From an uncultured Sutterella sp. (GTDB lineage Bacteria; Pseudomonadota; Gammaproteobacteria; Burkholderiales; Burkholderiaceae_F), in NCBI GenBank assembly GCA_905206345.1, contig CAJLGW010000035.1:1-18508 (forward strand): a DNA stretch of 18,508 bases. Direction: 5' to 3'. This document shows, piece by piece, positions 6,054-14,302 of the stretch. The translations under genes and the position numbers were made by a program. How positions within the stretch are numbered: position 1 is the stretch's first letter; every line of letters begins with the position of its first letter. Under the pieces are notes generated by a model. The model was not told the origin of the DNA, made no database searches, and saw only the letters and a program-made list of their open reading frames with translations.

Positions 6054-8819
6054 CTAGTGAGCACTTTCCCAGCTCTCACCACTACCCACTTCCGCTAAAA
6101 GGGGCACAGCTAAAGAAGCCACTTCTTGCATAAGTTTCGGCAACTCGGTCTTCACTAGCTCAAGCTCTTCTTCTGGCACTTCAAGCACCAATTCATCGTG
6201 CACCTGAAGAACCAACAAGCTCTTTAAGCCCTTATCTTCAAGCCACTTTTGAACCGCAATCATGGCCTTTTTAATGAGGTCTGCGGCCGTACCTTGCATC
6301 GGAGCGTTAATAGCGGCACGCTCAGCACCGGCTCTCACCGGGGCTTTCGAGCTTTGAATGTCAGGCAACCACAAACGACGACCGAAAGCGGTTTCAACAA
6401 AACCTTGTTGATGAGCCAATTCGCGCGTTTGTTCCATGTAGGTCTTTACGCCTGGGTAGCGCGAGAAATAGCGCTCGATATAGTTTCGTGCGGCCGACGG
6501 TTCAATTCCTAAGTTTTGAGCCAAACCAAAAGCGCTCATCCCGTAGATCAAACCAAAGTTAATCACTTTAGCCGTTCGGCGTTGATCCGACGTCACCGCA
6601 TCTAACGGTACGCCAAAGACTTCCGCGGCGGTTGCGCGGTGAATGTCCAAATTCTTATGGAACGCATCCAAAAGACCCTTATCTTGCGACAAATGCGCCA
6701 TGATGCGAAGTTCGATTTGAGAGTAGTCCGCCGAAACAATGACCTTGCCGTGATCGGCCACAAAGGCTTCTCTCACACGACGCCCTTCTTCGGTTCGAAC
6801 TGGAATATTTTGTAAGTTTGGATCGCTCGATGCCAAGCGCCCCGTCACAGCCGTTGTCTGACCAAAGGTTGTATGCACGCGGCCTGTCGTCGGCAATACC
6901 ATCAAGGGAAGCTTATCCGTGTACGTGCTCTTAAGTTTGGATAAACGACGAAACTCCAAAATAATCTTCGGTAACGGGAAATCTAACGCTAACTGCGTGA
7001 GCACATCTTCATTGGTACTATAGCCGCCTGTAGCCGTCTTTTTCGTCTTGGGCGGTACAGGAAGCTCTAACACTTCAAATAAGACGTGAGAGAGCTGTTT
7101 TGGGCTTGCCACGTTAAATTTTTGCCCGGCAATTTCATAGCACTTTTGTTCCAAGCGAACAATTTGGTCACCCAACGCATCGCTTTGCGCCCCCAATTGC
7201 ATGGAGTCGATCAACACGCCGTTACGCTCCATGATGAAAAGAACGTTTTGCGTGGGCAATTCCACTGTTTCATAAATAGTCTTTAAGCCTTCATCGCCTT
7301 GGATGCGAGGCAGCATCGCCTGCATGAGTTCACGCGCCACTTGAGCGCGTTGGCAAGCGTATTGTGTGGCTAAATCAATTGCAACGGCATTGCTACTGAG
7401 CGCTTTAGCTCCTTTACCCTTTACATCTTCTTCGGTCATGATATCGGTCTTGAGCCAACGCATAGCGAGGTTCCCGATTTCATGCTTCATGTGCGCTTCA
7501 ATGACATAACTCATCAACGTCACATCGTGCGTTGAGGCATGAAGGTCAAGCTTTTCATTTGCCAACACATGGCGGACAAATTTACCTTCTGAAGTCACCT
7601 TAGAAGCGTCAGACGCTAACCATGCACCTAAATACGTACGAACGCTCTCAATCGAAGCGTTTTCTCCCGTGAGATGCTTAATCGGCACATAGACATTGCG
7701 TTGACCCAAAGAAAATGCCAAGCCCGTCAAAGGTGCTCGCATCCCTTCGGTACCATCACTCATGACGCTCACGCCCACCACATCCGTCGCTGATTCAAGA
7801 TCCTTAGAGAAAGCCTTTAAATCATCGTCCGTGGTAATGATCTGCGCTTCTTGCATTTGCGCCTGAGAAGTTTGCGTGGCATCTTCAACCGGGATACTCG
7901 CAAAGAGGTCTAACGTTGCGTCACCGGCGACACTGACTTTTTCAGCCTTCTTGCGCTCTTCTTTTTGAACACTCTTGCGCTTACTTTGTTGCATCTCCCA
8001 ACGATCATAAAAGCCCGTTAAAAAGGCATCGTCAGGGTCTTTAAACGCGAGTTCCGTCAAACCTTGCGGCAAGTGTTCAGACAAATCTGCATCAGTTTTA
8101 ATCGTGACCAAGTCGCGTGCCGTCGGCAAAAAGCTCATCCCTTCGCGAAGGTATTCACCGGCCTTACCCTTAACCTCGTGAGCTCGGGCCATTAGGGCAT
8201 CTAAATCACCGAATTCATTAATCCATTTGGCAGCCGTCTTCGGACCACACTTGTAAATCCCCGGCACGTTATCGACGGCGTCCCCCATCAAGGAAAGATA
8301 GTCCACAATGCGTTCCGGCCCCACGCCAAACTTTTCCTTAACGCCTTCGGTGTCGAGCACTTGGCGCGTCATCGTATTAACGACCACAATGTCTTCGGTC
8401 ACCAATTGACTCATGTCCTTGTCACCGGTGGCAATGAAGACCTTCATGCCTTGAGCTTTGGCTTGACGCGCCAAAGTCCCAATCACGTCATCGGCTTCAA
8501 TGCCGGGCACTTGTAAAAAAGGCCAACCTTGAGCCTTCACCATATCAAAAATCGGTTCGACTTGAGAAGCTAAATCCTCAGGCATCGGCGGACGATTGGC
8601 TTTGTATTCTGTGTAGATCGTATTGCGAAATGTGGGGCCATGAGCGTCAAACACACAAGCGGCCAAATCCGGTTTCACCATGTTTTTAATCATCTGCAAC
8701 ATGTTGGCAAAACCCTTGATGGCACCGGTGGGCTCGCCCTGACTTGTTCTTAAATCAGGCAACCCGTGATACGCACGATACAAGTAATTGGAACCGTCAA
8801 TTAACAAAAGCGTTGACAT
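6054..8819 (-). CDS. polA: DNA polymerase I with degenerate 3'-5' exonuclease site
   Basis: PolA fills gaps and removes RNA primers in replication and repair. Three regions are visible in 921 residues. The 5' nuclease (1-290) keeps its metal ligands: LLIDGSN, the FDAHG region, GIEADD, TGDKD and MGDAVDNVPG. The 3'-5' exonuclease fold (about 325-505) is present. The polymerase (about 510-921) keeps motif A (ADYSQIELR, Asp at 698), motif B (RRTAKVINFGLIYG) and motif C (VHDE, 873-876). By my alignment to E. coli Pol I, the DEDD ligands D355, E357, D424 and D501 are replaced by S351, M353, V415 and R491, so proofreading is probably lost. The ATG at 8819 has GAGA seven bases upstream and gives the family N-terminus; an ATG at 8825 and a TTG at 8846 are less likely. 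Confidence 0.96.
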   Translation of the reverse strand: MSTLLLIDGSNYLYRAYHGLPDLRTSQGEPTGAIKGFANMLQMIKNMVKPDLAACVFDAHGPTFRNTIYTEYKANRPPMPEDLASQVEPIFDMVKAQGWPFLQVPGIEADDVIGTLARQAKAQGMKVFIATGDKDMSQLVTEDIVVVNTMTRQVLDTEGVKEKFGVGPERIVDYLSLMGDAVDNVPGIYKCGPKTAAKWINEFGDLDALMARAHEVKGKAGEYLREGMSFLPTARDLVTIKTDADLSEHLPQGLTELAFKDPDDAFLTGFYDRWEMQQSKRKSVQKEERKKAEKVSVAGDATLDLFASIPVEDATQTSQAQMQEAQIITTDDDLKAFSKDLESATDVVGVSVMSDGTEGMRAPLTGLAFSLGQRNVYVPIKHLTGENASIESVRTYLGAWLASDASKVTSEGKFVRHVLANEKLDLHASTHDVTLMSYVIEAHMKHEIGNLAMRWLKTDIMTEEDVKGKGAKALSSNAVAIDLATQYACQRAQVARELMQAMLPRIQGDEGLKTIYETVELPTQNVLFIMERNGVLIDSMQLGAQSDALGDQIVRLEQKCYEIAGQKFNVASPKQLSHVLFEVLELPVPPKTKKTATGGYSTNEDVLTQLALDFPLPKIILEFRRLSKLKSTYTDKLPLMVLPTTGRVHTTFGQTTAVTGRLASSDPNLQNIPVRTEEGRRVREAFVADHGKVIVSADYSQIELRIMAHLSQDKGLLDAFHKNLDIHRATAAEVFGVPLDAVTSDQRRTAKVINFGLIYGMSAFGLAQNLGIEPSAARNYIERYFSRYPGVKTYMEQTRELAHQQGFVETAFGRRLWLPDIQSSKAPVRAGAERAAINAPMQGTAADLIKKAMIAVQKWLEDKGLKSLLVLQVHDELVLEVPEEELELVKTELPKLMQEVASLAVPLLAEVGSGESWESAH

Positions 8820-8865
8820 AATCATTCTCTGAGAAAAATACCCCAATACCTTACCAAAAAAACAC

Positions 8866-8886
8866 TGTGATTAACGGCAAATCACA
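8866..8886. promoter_or_regulatory. Perfect inverted repeat upstream of polA
   Basis: TGTGATT (8866-8872) and AATCACA (8880-8886) are perfect seven-base arms around AACGGCA, about 47 bases upstream of the polA ATG. This could be an operator or a short leader hairpin. The arms resemble CRP half-sites (TGTGA/TCACA), but they are separated by 11 bases where CRP needs six, so it is not a standard CRP site. Confidence 0.35.
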
Positions 8887-8920
8887 CGCTCTTAAACAAT
8901 TTTTTTTAGTGCGAGAGTAC

Positions 8921-8955
8921 AAAAAAAAGGCAACCCAGAATTAACTTGAGTTGCC
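8921..8955 (-). terminator. Intrinsic terminator of the fimV-purF block
   Basis: Read on the minus strand, GGCAACTCAAG (complement of 8945-8955) pairs with CTGGGTTGCC (complement of 8929-8938), about ten pairs with one bulged A and one G-U, around a six-base loop. Eight T follow (complement of 8921-8928). It lies about 50 bases after the purF stop and separates the operon from polA. Confidence 0.8.
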
Positions 8956-8963
8956 ATTAAGCG

Positions 8964-8991
8964 AAAGGATTCAAGCGCTCTTGAATCCTTT
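8964..8991 (-). terminator. Second hairpin between purF and polA
   Basis: AAAGGATTCAAG (8964-8975) and CTTGAATCCTTT (8980-8991) are perfect 12-base arms around CGCT. On the minus strand this is the first hairpin after the purF stop and lacks a clean U-tract. It may be an RNA 3'-end stabiliser or the first of a tandem terminator pair with the hairpin at 8921-8955. Confidence 0.55.
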
Positions 8992-9007
8992 TCGTGTTTT
9001 TCGCTAA

Positions 9008-10507
9008 TTAGTCGCGACGAGCCTTACGAGCCTTTTCTGCAGCGCGTTGAGCTTGGGCCTTTTCATCCAAGTGTTGGAGATAGGCTTCATCGATATCGCC
9101 CGTCACATAGTAGCCGTCAAAGCAAGAGCTTTCGAAGTGCTTGATGTTCGGGTTCATATCACGCAAAGCGGCATCCAAGTCTTCCAAGCGTTGGTAAACC
9201 ACTGCATCGGCTTCCAAAAGCTTGGCGACTTCTTCAGCGCTCTTACCGTCACCGCAGATCAATTCGCTGCGCGTCGGCATATCGATACCGTAGACGTTCG
9301 GGAAGCAAACACGCGGAGCGCCACTGGCGATAAACACCTTCTTGGCACCGGCTTGGCGCGTCATACGGACAATTTCTAACATGGTCGTGCCACGAACGAT
9401 GGAGTCGTCAACCAACAACACGTTCTTGCCTTCGAATTCCACCGGCATAGCATTGAGCTTTTGACGAACCGTCTTCTTACGCGTGGCTTGACCCGGCATA
9501 ATGAACGTACGACCCACGTAACGGTTCTTAATGAAGCCTTCACGATACGGGAGGTTTAACTTTTGTGCCAATTGTTGGGCAGCCGGACGAGAGCTATCAG
9601 GAATCGGCATCACAACGTCGATTTCTTCCAACGGGATCTTACGAGCCACTTCATCGGCCAAGTATTCACCTAAGCGCAAACGAGCACCGTAAATAGAAAT
9701 GCCATCCATGACGCTGTCGGGACGAGCCAAGTAAACGTATTCAAAAGCGCACGTCATCAATTCAGGATTTTCTGCACATTGTTCCGTGAACATGTTGCCT
9801 TGCAAGTCAAGCCAAATGGCTTCACCCGGAGCGACGTCACGTTCGAGCTTAAATTCTTGAGAGTCCAAAACGCAGGATTCAGAGGCAAACATGATGTCCG
9901 TGCCGTATTCTTCTTCCTTCGTACCGTAGCACAAGGGACGAATACCGTACGGGTCACGGAAAGCCACCATACCCTTGCCGGCAATCATTGCCACGCAAGC
10001 ATAAGAGCCCTTCACACGCTTGTGAACACCACGAACAGCGTTGAAAATCACTTCCGGCGTCACCTTGGCATTGACCGTTAAGCGGGCCAATTCATCAGCA
10101 AACACCGTCAACAAAACTTCAGAGTCGCTACCGGTGTTGATATGGCGGCGATCGGAATCATAGAGTTCTTGCTTGAGCGCTTCGGCATTGGTGAGGTTAC
10201 CGTTATGCACGAACATGATGCCGTAGGGGGCGCTCACATAGAAAGGCTGCGTTTCTTCGTTGCTGTCGGTAGAACCTTGCGTCGGATAGCGTACTTGACC
10301 AATCCCACAGGTACCCGTCAAGTCGTACATGTTGCGCGTTCTGAAAATATCACGAACCAAGCCCATGCCTTTGAATTGATGGAAGGTTAAACCATCGAGC
10401 GTTGCGATACCTGCAGCGTCTTGGCCACGATGTTGCAAAAGCAACAAAGAATCGTAAATACGTTGTTGGACAGGTGCCTTAGAGTACAAGCCTACAATCC
10501 CACACAT
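9008..10507 (-). CDS. purF: Amidophosphoribosyltransferase
   Basis: PurF makes 5-phosphoribosylamine from PRPP and glutamine, the first committed step of purine synthesis. The 499 residues match E. coli PurF (505). The protein begins MCGIVG, so cysteine 2 becomes the N-terminal nucleophile after Met removal; there is no propeptide of the Bacillus type. The glutaminase region shows QHRGQDAAGI and VHNGNLTN (100-107). The phosphoribosyltransferase domain has the PRPP loop VLLVDDSIVRGTT (363-375). The C-terminus is rich in Ala, Arg and Lys. A strong AGAGGTGG site precedes the ATG. It follows cvpA after a 37-base gap, the conserved cvpA-purF pair. I see no recognisable PurR box. Confidence 0.97.
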   Translation of the reverse strand: MCGIVGLYSKAPVQQRIYDSLLLLQHRGQDAAGIATLDGLTFHQFKGMGLVRDIFRTRNMYDLTGTCGIGQVRYPTQGSTDSNEETQPFYVSAPYGIMFVHNGNLTNAEALKQELYDSDRRHINTGSDSEVLLTVFADELARLTVNAKVTPEVIFNAVRGVHKRVKGSYACVAMIAGKGMVAFRDPYGIRPLCYGTKEEEYGTDIMFASESCVLDSQEFKLERDVAPGEAIWLDLQGNMFTEQCAENPELMTCAFEYVYLARPDSVMDGISIYGARLRLGEYLADEVARKIPLEEIDVVMPIPDSSRPAAQQLAQKLNLPYREGFIKNRYVGRTFIMPGQATRKKTVRQKLNAMPVEFEGKNVLLVDDSIVRGTTMLEIVRMTRQAGAKKVFIASGAPRVCFPNVYGIDMPTRSELICGDGKSAEEVAKLLEADAVVYQRLEDLDAALRDMNPNIKHFESSCFDGYYVTGDIDEAYLQHLDEKAQAQRAAEKARKARRD

Positions 10508-10544
10508 GATGTTCCACCTCTAGAGGAAAAAATTTAAAAATTCT

Positions 10545-11030
10545 TTACTTTCGCAAGTTTGCAATGGCCTCAGGCAAAAACGGCATGATCATATCAATGC
10601 CATTTTCTGCCAAAGGAATGCAAACAGAATGACGCCACATTTGCGTTGACGGGGCGCTCGTCATCCCTGCTAAAAAGACAGCAGCACACACAAACACCAC
10701 GCCACGCAATAAACCAAAGACGCTACCTAAAATACGGTCTTCAGCACTGATGTTGGCCACTTCCAACATCTTTCTTAAAAGTGTTCCTAACAAGCCCACG
10801 GCAAATACGCACATGACAGCAATAATAATAGCTGCCAAAATGGTCTTCACGGCCGGTCCCAAACTGTCTAACGGGATTTTTGCGGCCAAATCAGGCGACC
10901 ATTTAAGGGCAAAAACGATACCGATAACCCAGCCCACAATCGAGAGGATTTCACGAATCACACCTCGTGCAACCCCTACAATCGTTGAAAGGCCCAACAC
11001 GATCACAATGGCCCAATCCAATTCAGTCAT
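10545..11030 (-). CDS. cvpA: CvpA family inner-membrane protein
   Basis: This is a 161-residue membrane protein with about four helices (near 5-22, 28-46, 63-88 and 104-122). The family signature is visible near the start, WAIVIVLGLSTIVGVARG, followed by IREILSIVGWVIG. In E. coli CvpA was named for its need in colicin V production and is cotranscribed with purF; later work ties the family to envelope stress and bile resistance. The biochemical activity is unknown. AAAGGA lies eight bases before the ATG, and the start is only three bases after the stop of the SPOR gene, so it is clearly in the operon. Confidence 0.92.
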   Translation of the reverse strand: MTELDWAIVIVLGLSTIVGVARGVIREILSIVGWVIGIVFALKWSPDLAAKIPLDSLGPAVKTILAAIIIAVMCVFAVGLLGTLLRKMLEVANISAEDRILGSVFGLLRGVVFVCAAVFLAGMTSAPSTQMWRHSVCIPLAENGIDMIMPFLPEAIANLRK

Positions 11031-11033
11031 TTG

Positions 11034-12044
11034 TTATTTCCTTTGTTGAGCGGCACGGTCTTTAGCAATTTGCTCGGCAATAAAATCGTTCTTTTGACGC
11101 ACGGATTTTAATGCATCAGCAAGCGGATCTGCTGAGGAATTTGCCTTATTTTTTGTCGATTGTTTGGGAGATTTTGTAACAACCGGTGCAGCTTTTTGAG
11201 GTTGTTCCACTTCGGGCTTCTTTTGTGGAGCGGGCTTGGGCTTACTTACCGATTGATTTACTTTAGGTTTTTGCTCTGTCGCAACCTTTGTCGTTTCAGC
11301 AGCAACTTGTTTACTCACCGTTTTTAAAGTCGGTTGAGTGGATAATTTTTGAACTTGACCACCGGCTCGCTTCTCGGTTTGAACCGGCATATGCTGCACT
11401 TTCTGTGCATCCAAGTATTGGGCGACCTTATCGGCTTGAGCACGCGTTGCAAAGGGGCCTAAACGCACACGCCAAATCGTCGCCGACTTCTTTTGGACTT
11501 TCACAGAATAAACGGGGACATTGGCGGCTTGATAGCGAGCCATTTCTCGCATGGCCCCGGGTTCACTGCTCGTTGCCAGTACTTGAATAAAGAAATAGCT
11601 GTCAGAGGTCACGGGGGCCGTCTGTTCTTCTTTTTTAGTTTCAACCGCGTTTTGCGCCGTTTGCTTGGGTTCTGTCACAATAGCAGGCTTATTGTCATCC
11701 ACCACATTGGGTTGAGAGAGATCCTTAAGAGCAACTTGATCGGCCGGTTGATTTGAAGTATCCGCACTATTGACCGGAAACTCCAAACGACCAAACGGAT
11801 TACCTGGAATGGTTGGCAAACGGGTCTTGGCTTGTTGAGTCGTTTGAACATTGGGCTCGGAAAACAGCATCGGCAACGCAATCAAAAGCGTTGAGATAAT
11901 AATTCCCCCTCCAATCAAACGGTGACGAAGTTTCGTCTTTTGAATCATGAGTTTTGTCTCATGATCCTGCGAGACCAACTTCTGCGTTTGAGTCGGATCA
12001 GCTACCCCATACTCGGGCAAAGACTGAGGATTTTTATCTTCCAT
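11034..12044 (-). CDS. SPOR-domain membrane protein (DedD-like) with C-terminal extension
   Basis: The gene sits between folC and cvpA, where proteobacteria carry dedD. The 336-residue product has a cytoplasmic N-terminus, one membrane helix (about 43-61), a Pro/Gln/Thr-rich linker and a SPOR domain (about 149-224) with YFFIQVLATSS at its start and WRVRLGPFATRAQAD (191-205). SPOR domains bind denuded septal glycan, so a role at the division site is likely. Unlike typical DedD proteins the SPOR domain is not terminal: a further 112 residues rich in Lys, Gln, Pro and Thr follow. The start lies five bases after the folC stop, with AAGG upstream. The dedD symbol is withheld because the identity rests on position and a single domain. 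Confidence 0.88.
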   Translation of the reverse strand: MEDKNPQSLPEYGVADPTQTQKLVSQDHETKLMIQKTKLRHRLIGGGIIISTLLIALPMLFSEPNVQTTQQAKTRLPTIPGNPFGRLEFPVNSADTSNQPADQVALKDLSQPNVVDDNKPAIVTEPKQTAQNAVETKKEEQTAPVTSDSYFFIQVLATSSEPGAMREMARYQAANVPVYSVKVQKKSATIWRVRLGPFATRAQADKVAQYLDAQKVQHMPVQTEKRAGGQVQKLSTQPTLKTVSKQVAAETTKVATEQKPKVNQSVSKPKPAPQKKPEVEQPQKAAPVVTKSPKQSTKNKANSSADPLADALKSVRQKNDFIAEQIAKDRAAQQRK

Positions 12045-12049
12045 GGGCC

Positions 12050-13318
12050 TTAATGCACAAAATGATTAAGCGTTGCGGTAACGGTAACAAAAGAACCAAA
12101 GACAATAATTTTGTCTTTTAAATCAGCCTCTTGTTGAGCAGCCTCCAACGCCATTTCAGTAGTTTCAAACTCTTTGATTTTACCGTCTTTTACACCGGCT
12201 TCCAACATTGTCTTTTTCAACAATTCGCAACTGGCACCACGAGGAGGTGGCAACGAGGCAATATACCATTGGTCAATTTGGTCTTGCATTAAAGCAATAA
12301 CTTCACGCATGTCCTTATCGGCCAACATACCAAAAACTGCCAACGTTTTACCGCCCTTGGGCAGTTGCGCAACATTTTTAGCCAACACAACAGCGGCATG
12401 CGGATTGTGACCAACATCCAAATACGTCAATGGTTCATCGGCGACTTTTTGAAAGCGCGCCGTGATTTTCACTTCACGTAACCCTTGAGCAATTTGGCTC
12501 TCAGTTACGGGCAACAGATCAAGCAACTCAGAGACGACTTGCAAAACACCGGCTGCATTATCAATTTGATTAACGCCTTCTAAAGCCGGCAACGGCAACG
12601 TCCAGTTGACCTTGGCATTTTTAAAGGTCATCGCACCATCGGCGACAACAACATCAAAGTCTTTGGTTCGGGTCGTCAGCTTTGCACCCATAGTGAGTGC
12701 CACTTCAAAAAGCTTTAAGGGCGGATTGGGATCGGCGCAAACGGCAGGTTTACCTGAACGATAAATATGGGCTTTTTCCCAACCAATGCTGTCTCGAGTA
12801 TTGCCTAAGAAAGCTTCATGATCAACACCGATGGTCGTCACAATGGATGCAGTCGGCTCCAACGCATTGATTGCATCTAAACGACCGCCGAGGCCGATTT
12901 CCAAAATCACTACATCAGGCTGAGCCTTTTGGAAAGCCAACAAAATGGCCAACGCAGTAAATTCAAAATACGTTAAGCCCAGTCCTTCACGCTTGGCATC
13001 CACTTCTTTAAACGCTTCAACCAAAGCACCATCTTCGAGCTCAGCGCCATTAATGCGACCTCGTTCATTAAAACGAAGCATATGAGGCGACGTATGAACG
13101 GCCGTCGTCAAACCCGCCGCACGATAAATCGACTCCAACATCGCACAAGTGCTGCCCTTACCATTGGTGCCGCCGACCAAAATAACCGGACAATCAAAAC
13201 GAATGTTTAAAACATCGAGCATTCGTTTCATGCGACCCAATCCCAATTCGATCACAGTCTCGGGATGTTGGCTTTCGACAAAACTTAACCAATCTTGCAA
13301 CGTTTGTTTTTGGCTCAT
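12050..13318 (-). CDS. folC: Bifunctional folylpolyglutamate / dihydrofolate synthase
   Basis: FolC adds glutamate to dihydropteroate to give dihydrofolate and extends the polyglutamate tail of folates. The 422 residues match E. coli FolC. The ATP-binding loop is VGGTNGKGSTC (48-58), typical of the Mur ligase superfamily. Further landmarks are HTSPHMLRFNERG after the loop, LEIGLGGRLDAINALEP in the central part, TTIGVDHEAFLG with the metal-binding histidine, and YLDVGHNPHA at the start of the C-terminal domain. The ribosome site is weak (AGAAGA). It follows accD after a 68-base gap that contains a hairpin. Confidence 0.96.
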   Translation of the reverse strand: MSQKQTLQDWLSFVESQHPETVIELGLGRMKRMLDVLNIRFDCPVILVGGTNGKGSTCAMLESIYRAAGLTTAVHTSPHMLRFNERGRINGAELEDGALVEAFKEVDAKREGLGLTYFEFTALAILLAFQKAQPDVVILEIGLGGRLDAINALEPTASIVTTIGVDHEAFLGNTRDSIGWEKAHIYRSGKPAVCADPNPPLKLFEVALTMGAKLTTRTKDFDVVVADGAMTFKNAKVNWTLPLPALEGVNQIDNAAGVLQVVSELLDLLPVTESQIAQGLREVKITARFQKVADEPLTYLDVGHNPHAAVVLAKNVAQLPKGGKTLAVFGMLADKDMREVIALMQDQIDQWYIASLPPPRGASCELLKKTMLEAGVKDGKIKEFETTEMALEAAQQEADLKDKIIVFGSFVTVTATLNHFVH

Positions 13319-13335
13319 TTTCTTCTTTCAAGCAA

Positions 13336-13366
13336 AATCGACCACACTCTATAAGCATGGTCGATT
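13336..13366 (-). repeat. Inverted repeat in the accD-folC gap
   Basis: AATCGACCA (13336-13344) and TGGTCGATT (13358-13366) are perfect nine-base arms around a 13-base spacer. In the transcript (minus strand) the hairpin follows the accD stop and is trailed by TTTGCTTG, so the U-tract is short. It could trim expression of the genes below accD, stabilise an upstream message end, or bind a protein. It lies 18 to 48 bases before the folC start. Confidence 0.55.
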
Positions 13367-13386
13367 GGCGATAGATTCAAGGCAAA

Positions 13387-14271
13387 TTACTCGGCGTTTG
13401 TGTAACGCTTTTTCATCAACAATGCAATCAATTCGGCAATGTTGGCACGCATTTCTCGGCGATCAACAATCATGTCAATGGCGCCCTTTTCCAAAAGGAA
13501 TTCGGAGCGTTGGAATCCTTCGGGCAACTTTTCACGAACCGTTTGTTCGATCACACGGGGACCTGCAAAACCAACCAATGCCTTGGGCTCAGCAATCACA
13601 ATGTCGCCCATAAAAGCAAAACTTGCGGACACACCGCCCATCGTGGGATCGGTAAGAACCGAGATAAAGGGAAGATTTTCCTTGGCCAAACCGGCCACGG
13701 CTGCGGTCGTTTTTGCCATTTGCATCAAGGACAAAAGACCTTCTTGCATACGGGCGCCACCGGAAGCAGCAAAGCAAATAAAGGGACACTTCAAGCGCGT
13801 GGCTTCAGCTACACCGCGAACAAAACGCTCACCCACAGCAGAACCCATGGAACCGCCCATGAAATTAAAGTCAAAAGCGGCAACAACCACAGGCAAACCA
13901 CGCAACGTCCCGTACTTCACAACCAATGCTTCCGTTTCCTTCGTCTTATCAATGGCTTGTTGGTGACGTTCAGGATAAGGTTTACTATCGACAAATTTCA
14001 ACGGATCAACGGCTCGAACTTCTTGTGCCAAATCAACTTGGTTTTTCGGATCAAGGAAATTTTCAACACGAACACGAGCACCGATACGCATATGATGACC
14101 GCACTTCGGGCACACCATCAAGGAGTCACGCAATTCTTCGGTATAGAGCACTTGCTCGCAACTCGGGCACTTCGTCCATAACCCTTCAGGAATCGTGCTG
14201 TCTTTTTTCTTTTCAGTTCGTTGATTTTCGCGCTTATTAATACGAGGCAACAAACGATCAATCCAACTCAT
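13387..14271 (-). CDS. accD: Acetyl-CoA carboxylase carboxyltransferase subunit beta
   Basis: AccD with AccA transfers the carboxyl group from carboxybiotin to acetyl-CoA to make malonyl-CoA for fatty-acid synthesis. The 294 residues match the family. The N-terminal zinc ribbon is seen at C35, C38, C54 and C57 (CPSC...CPKCGHHMRIG). The crotonase-fold body has the DFNFMGGSMGSAVGERF segment and GGARMQEG, followed by SVLTDPTMGGVSASFA and GFAGPRVIEQT, all typical AccD motifs. It lies between truA and folC, as in Pseudomonas and Burkholderiales relatives. The N-terminal linker is Lys/Arg-rich (residues 10-24). Confidence 0.97.
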   Translation of the reverse strand: MSWIDRLLPRINKRENQRTEKKKDSTIPEGLWTKCPSCEQVLYTEELRDSLMVCPKCGHHMRIGARVRVENFLDPKNQVDLAQEVRAVDPLKFVDSKPYPERHQQAIDKTKETEALVVKYGTLRGLPVVVAAFDFNFMGGSMGSAVGERFVRGVAEATRLKCPFICFAASGGARMQEGLLSLMQMAKTTAAVAGLAKENLPFISVLTDPTMGGVSASFAFMGDIVIAEPKALVGFAGPRVIEQTVREKLPEGFQRSEFLLEKGAIDMIVDRREMRANIAELIALLMKKRYTNAE

Positions 14272-14302
14272 TATCTTTCCTTTTCAATGGGCGCTAAGGC
14301 CT

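Noticed and set aside
8866..8886. CRP binding site upstream of polA
   Set aside because: The half-sites TGTGA and TCACA are 11 bases apart where CRP requires six.
10517..10526. Ten-base palindrome CCTCTAGAGG ahead of purF, which includes its ribosome site
   Set aside because: With no loop it cannot form a useful hairpin, it does not resemble a PurR box, and a single ten-base palindrome is expected by chance in a window this long.
13510..14181. Long plus-strand reading frame (223 codons) opposite accD
   Set aside because: The minus-strand frame is a clear AccD; the opposite frame has no ribosome site or family features and is a codon-bias shadow.
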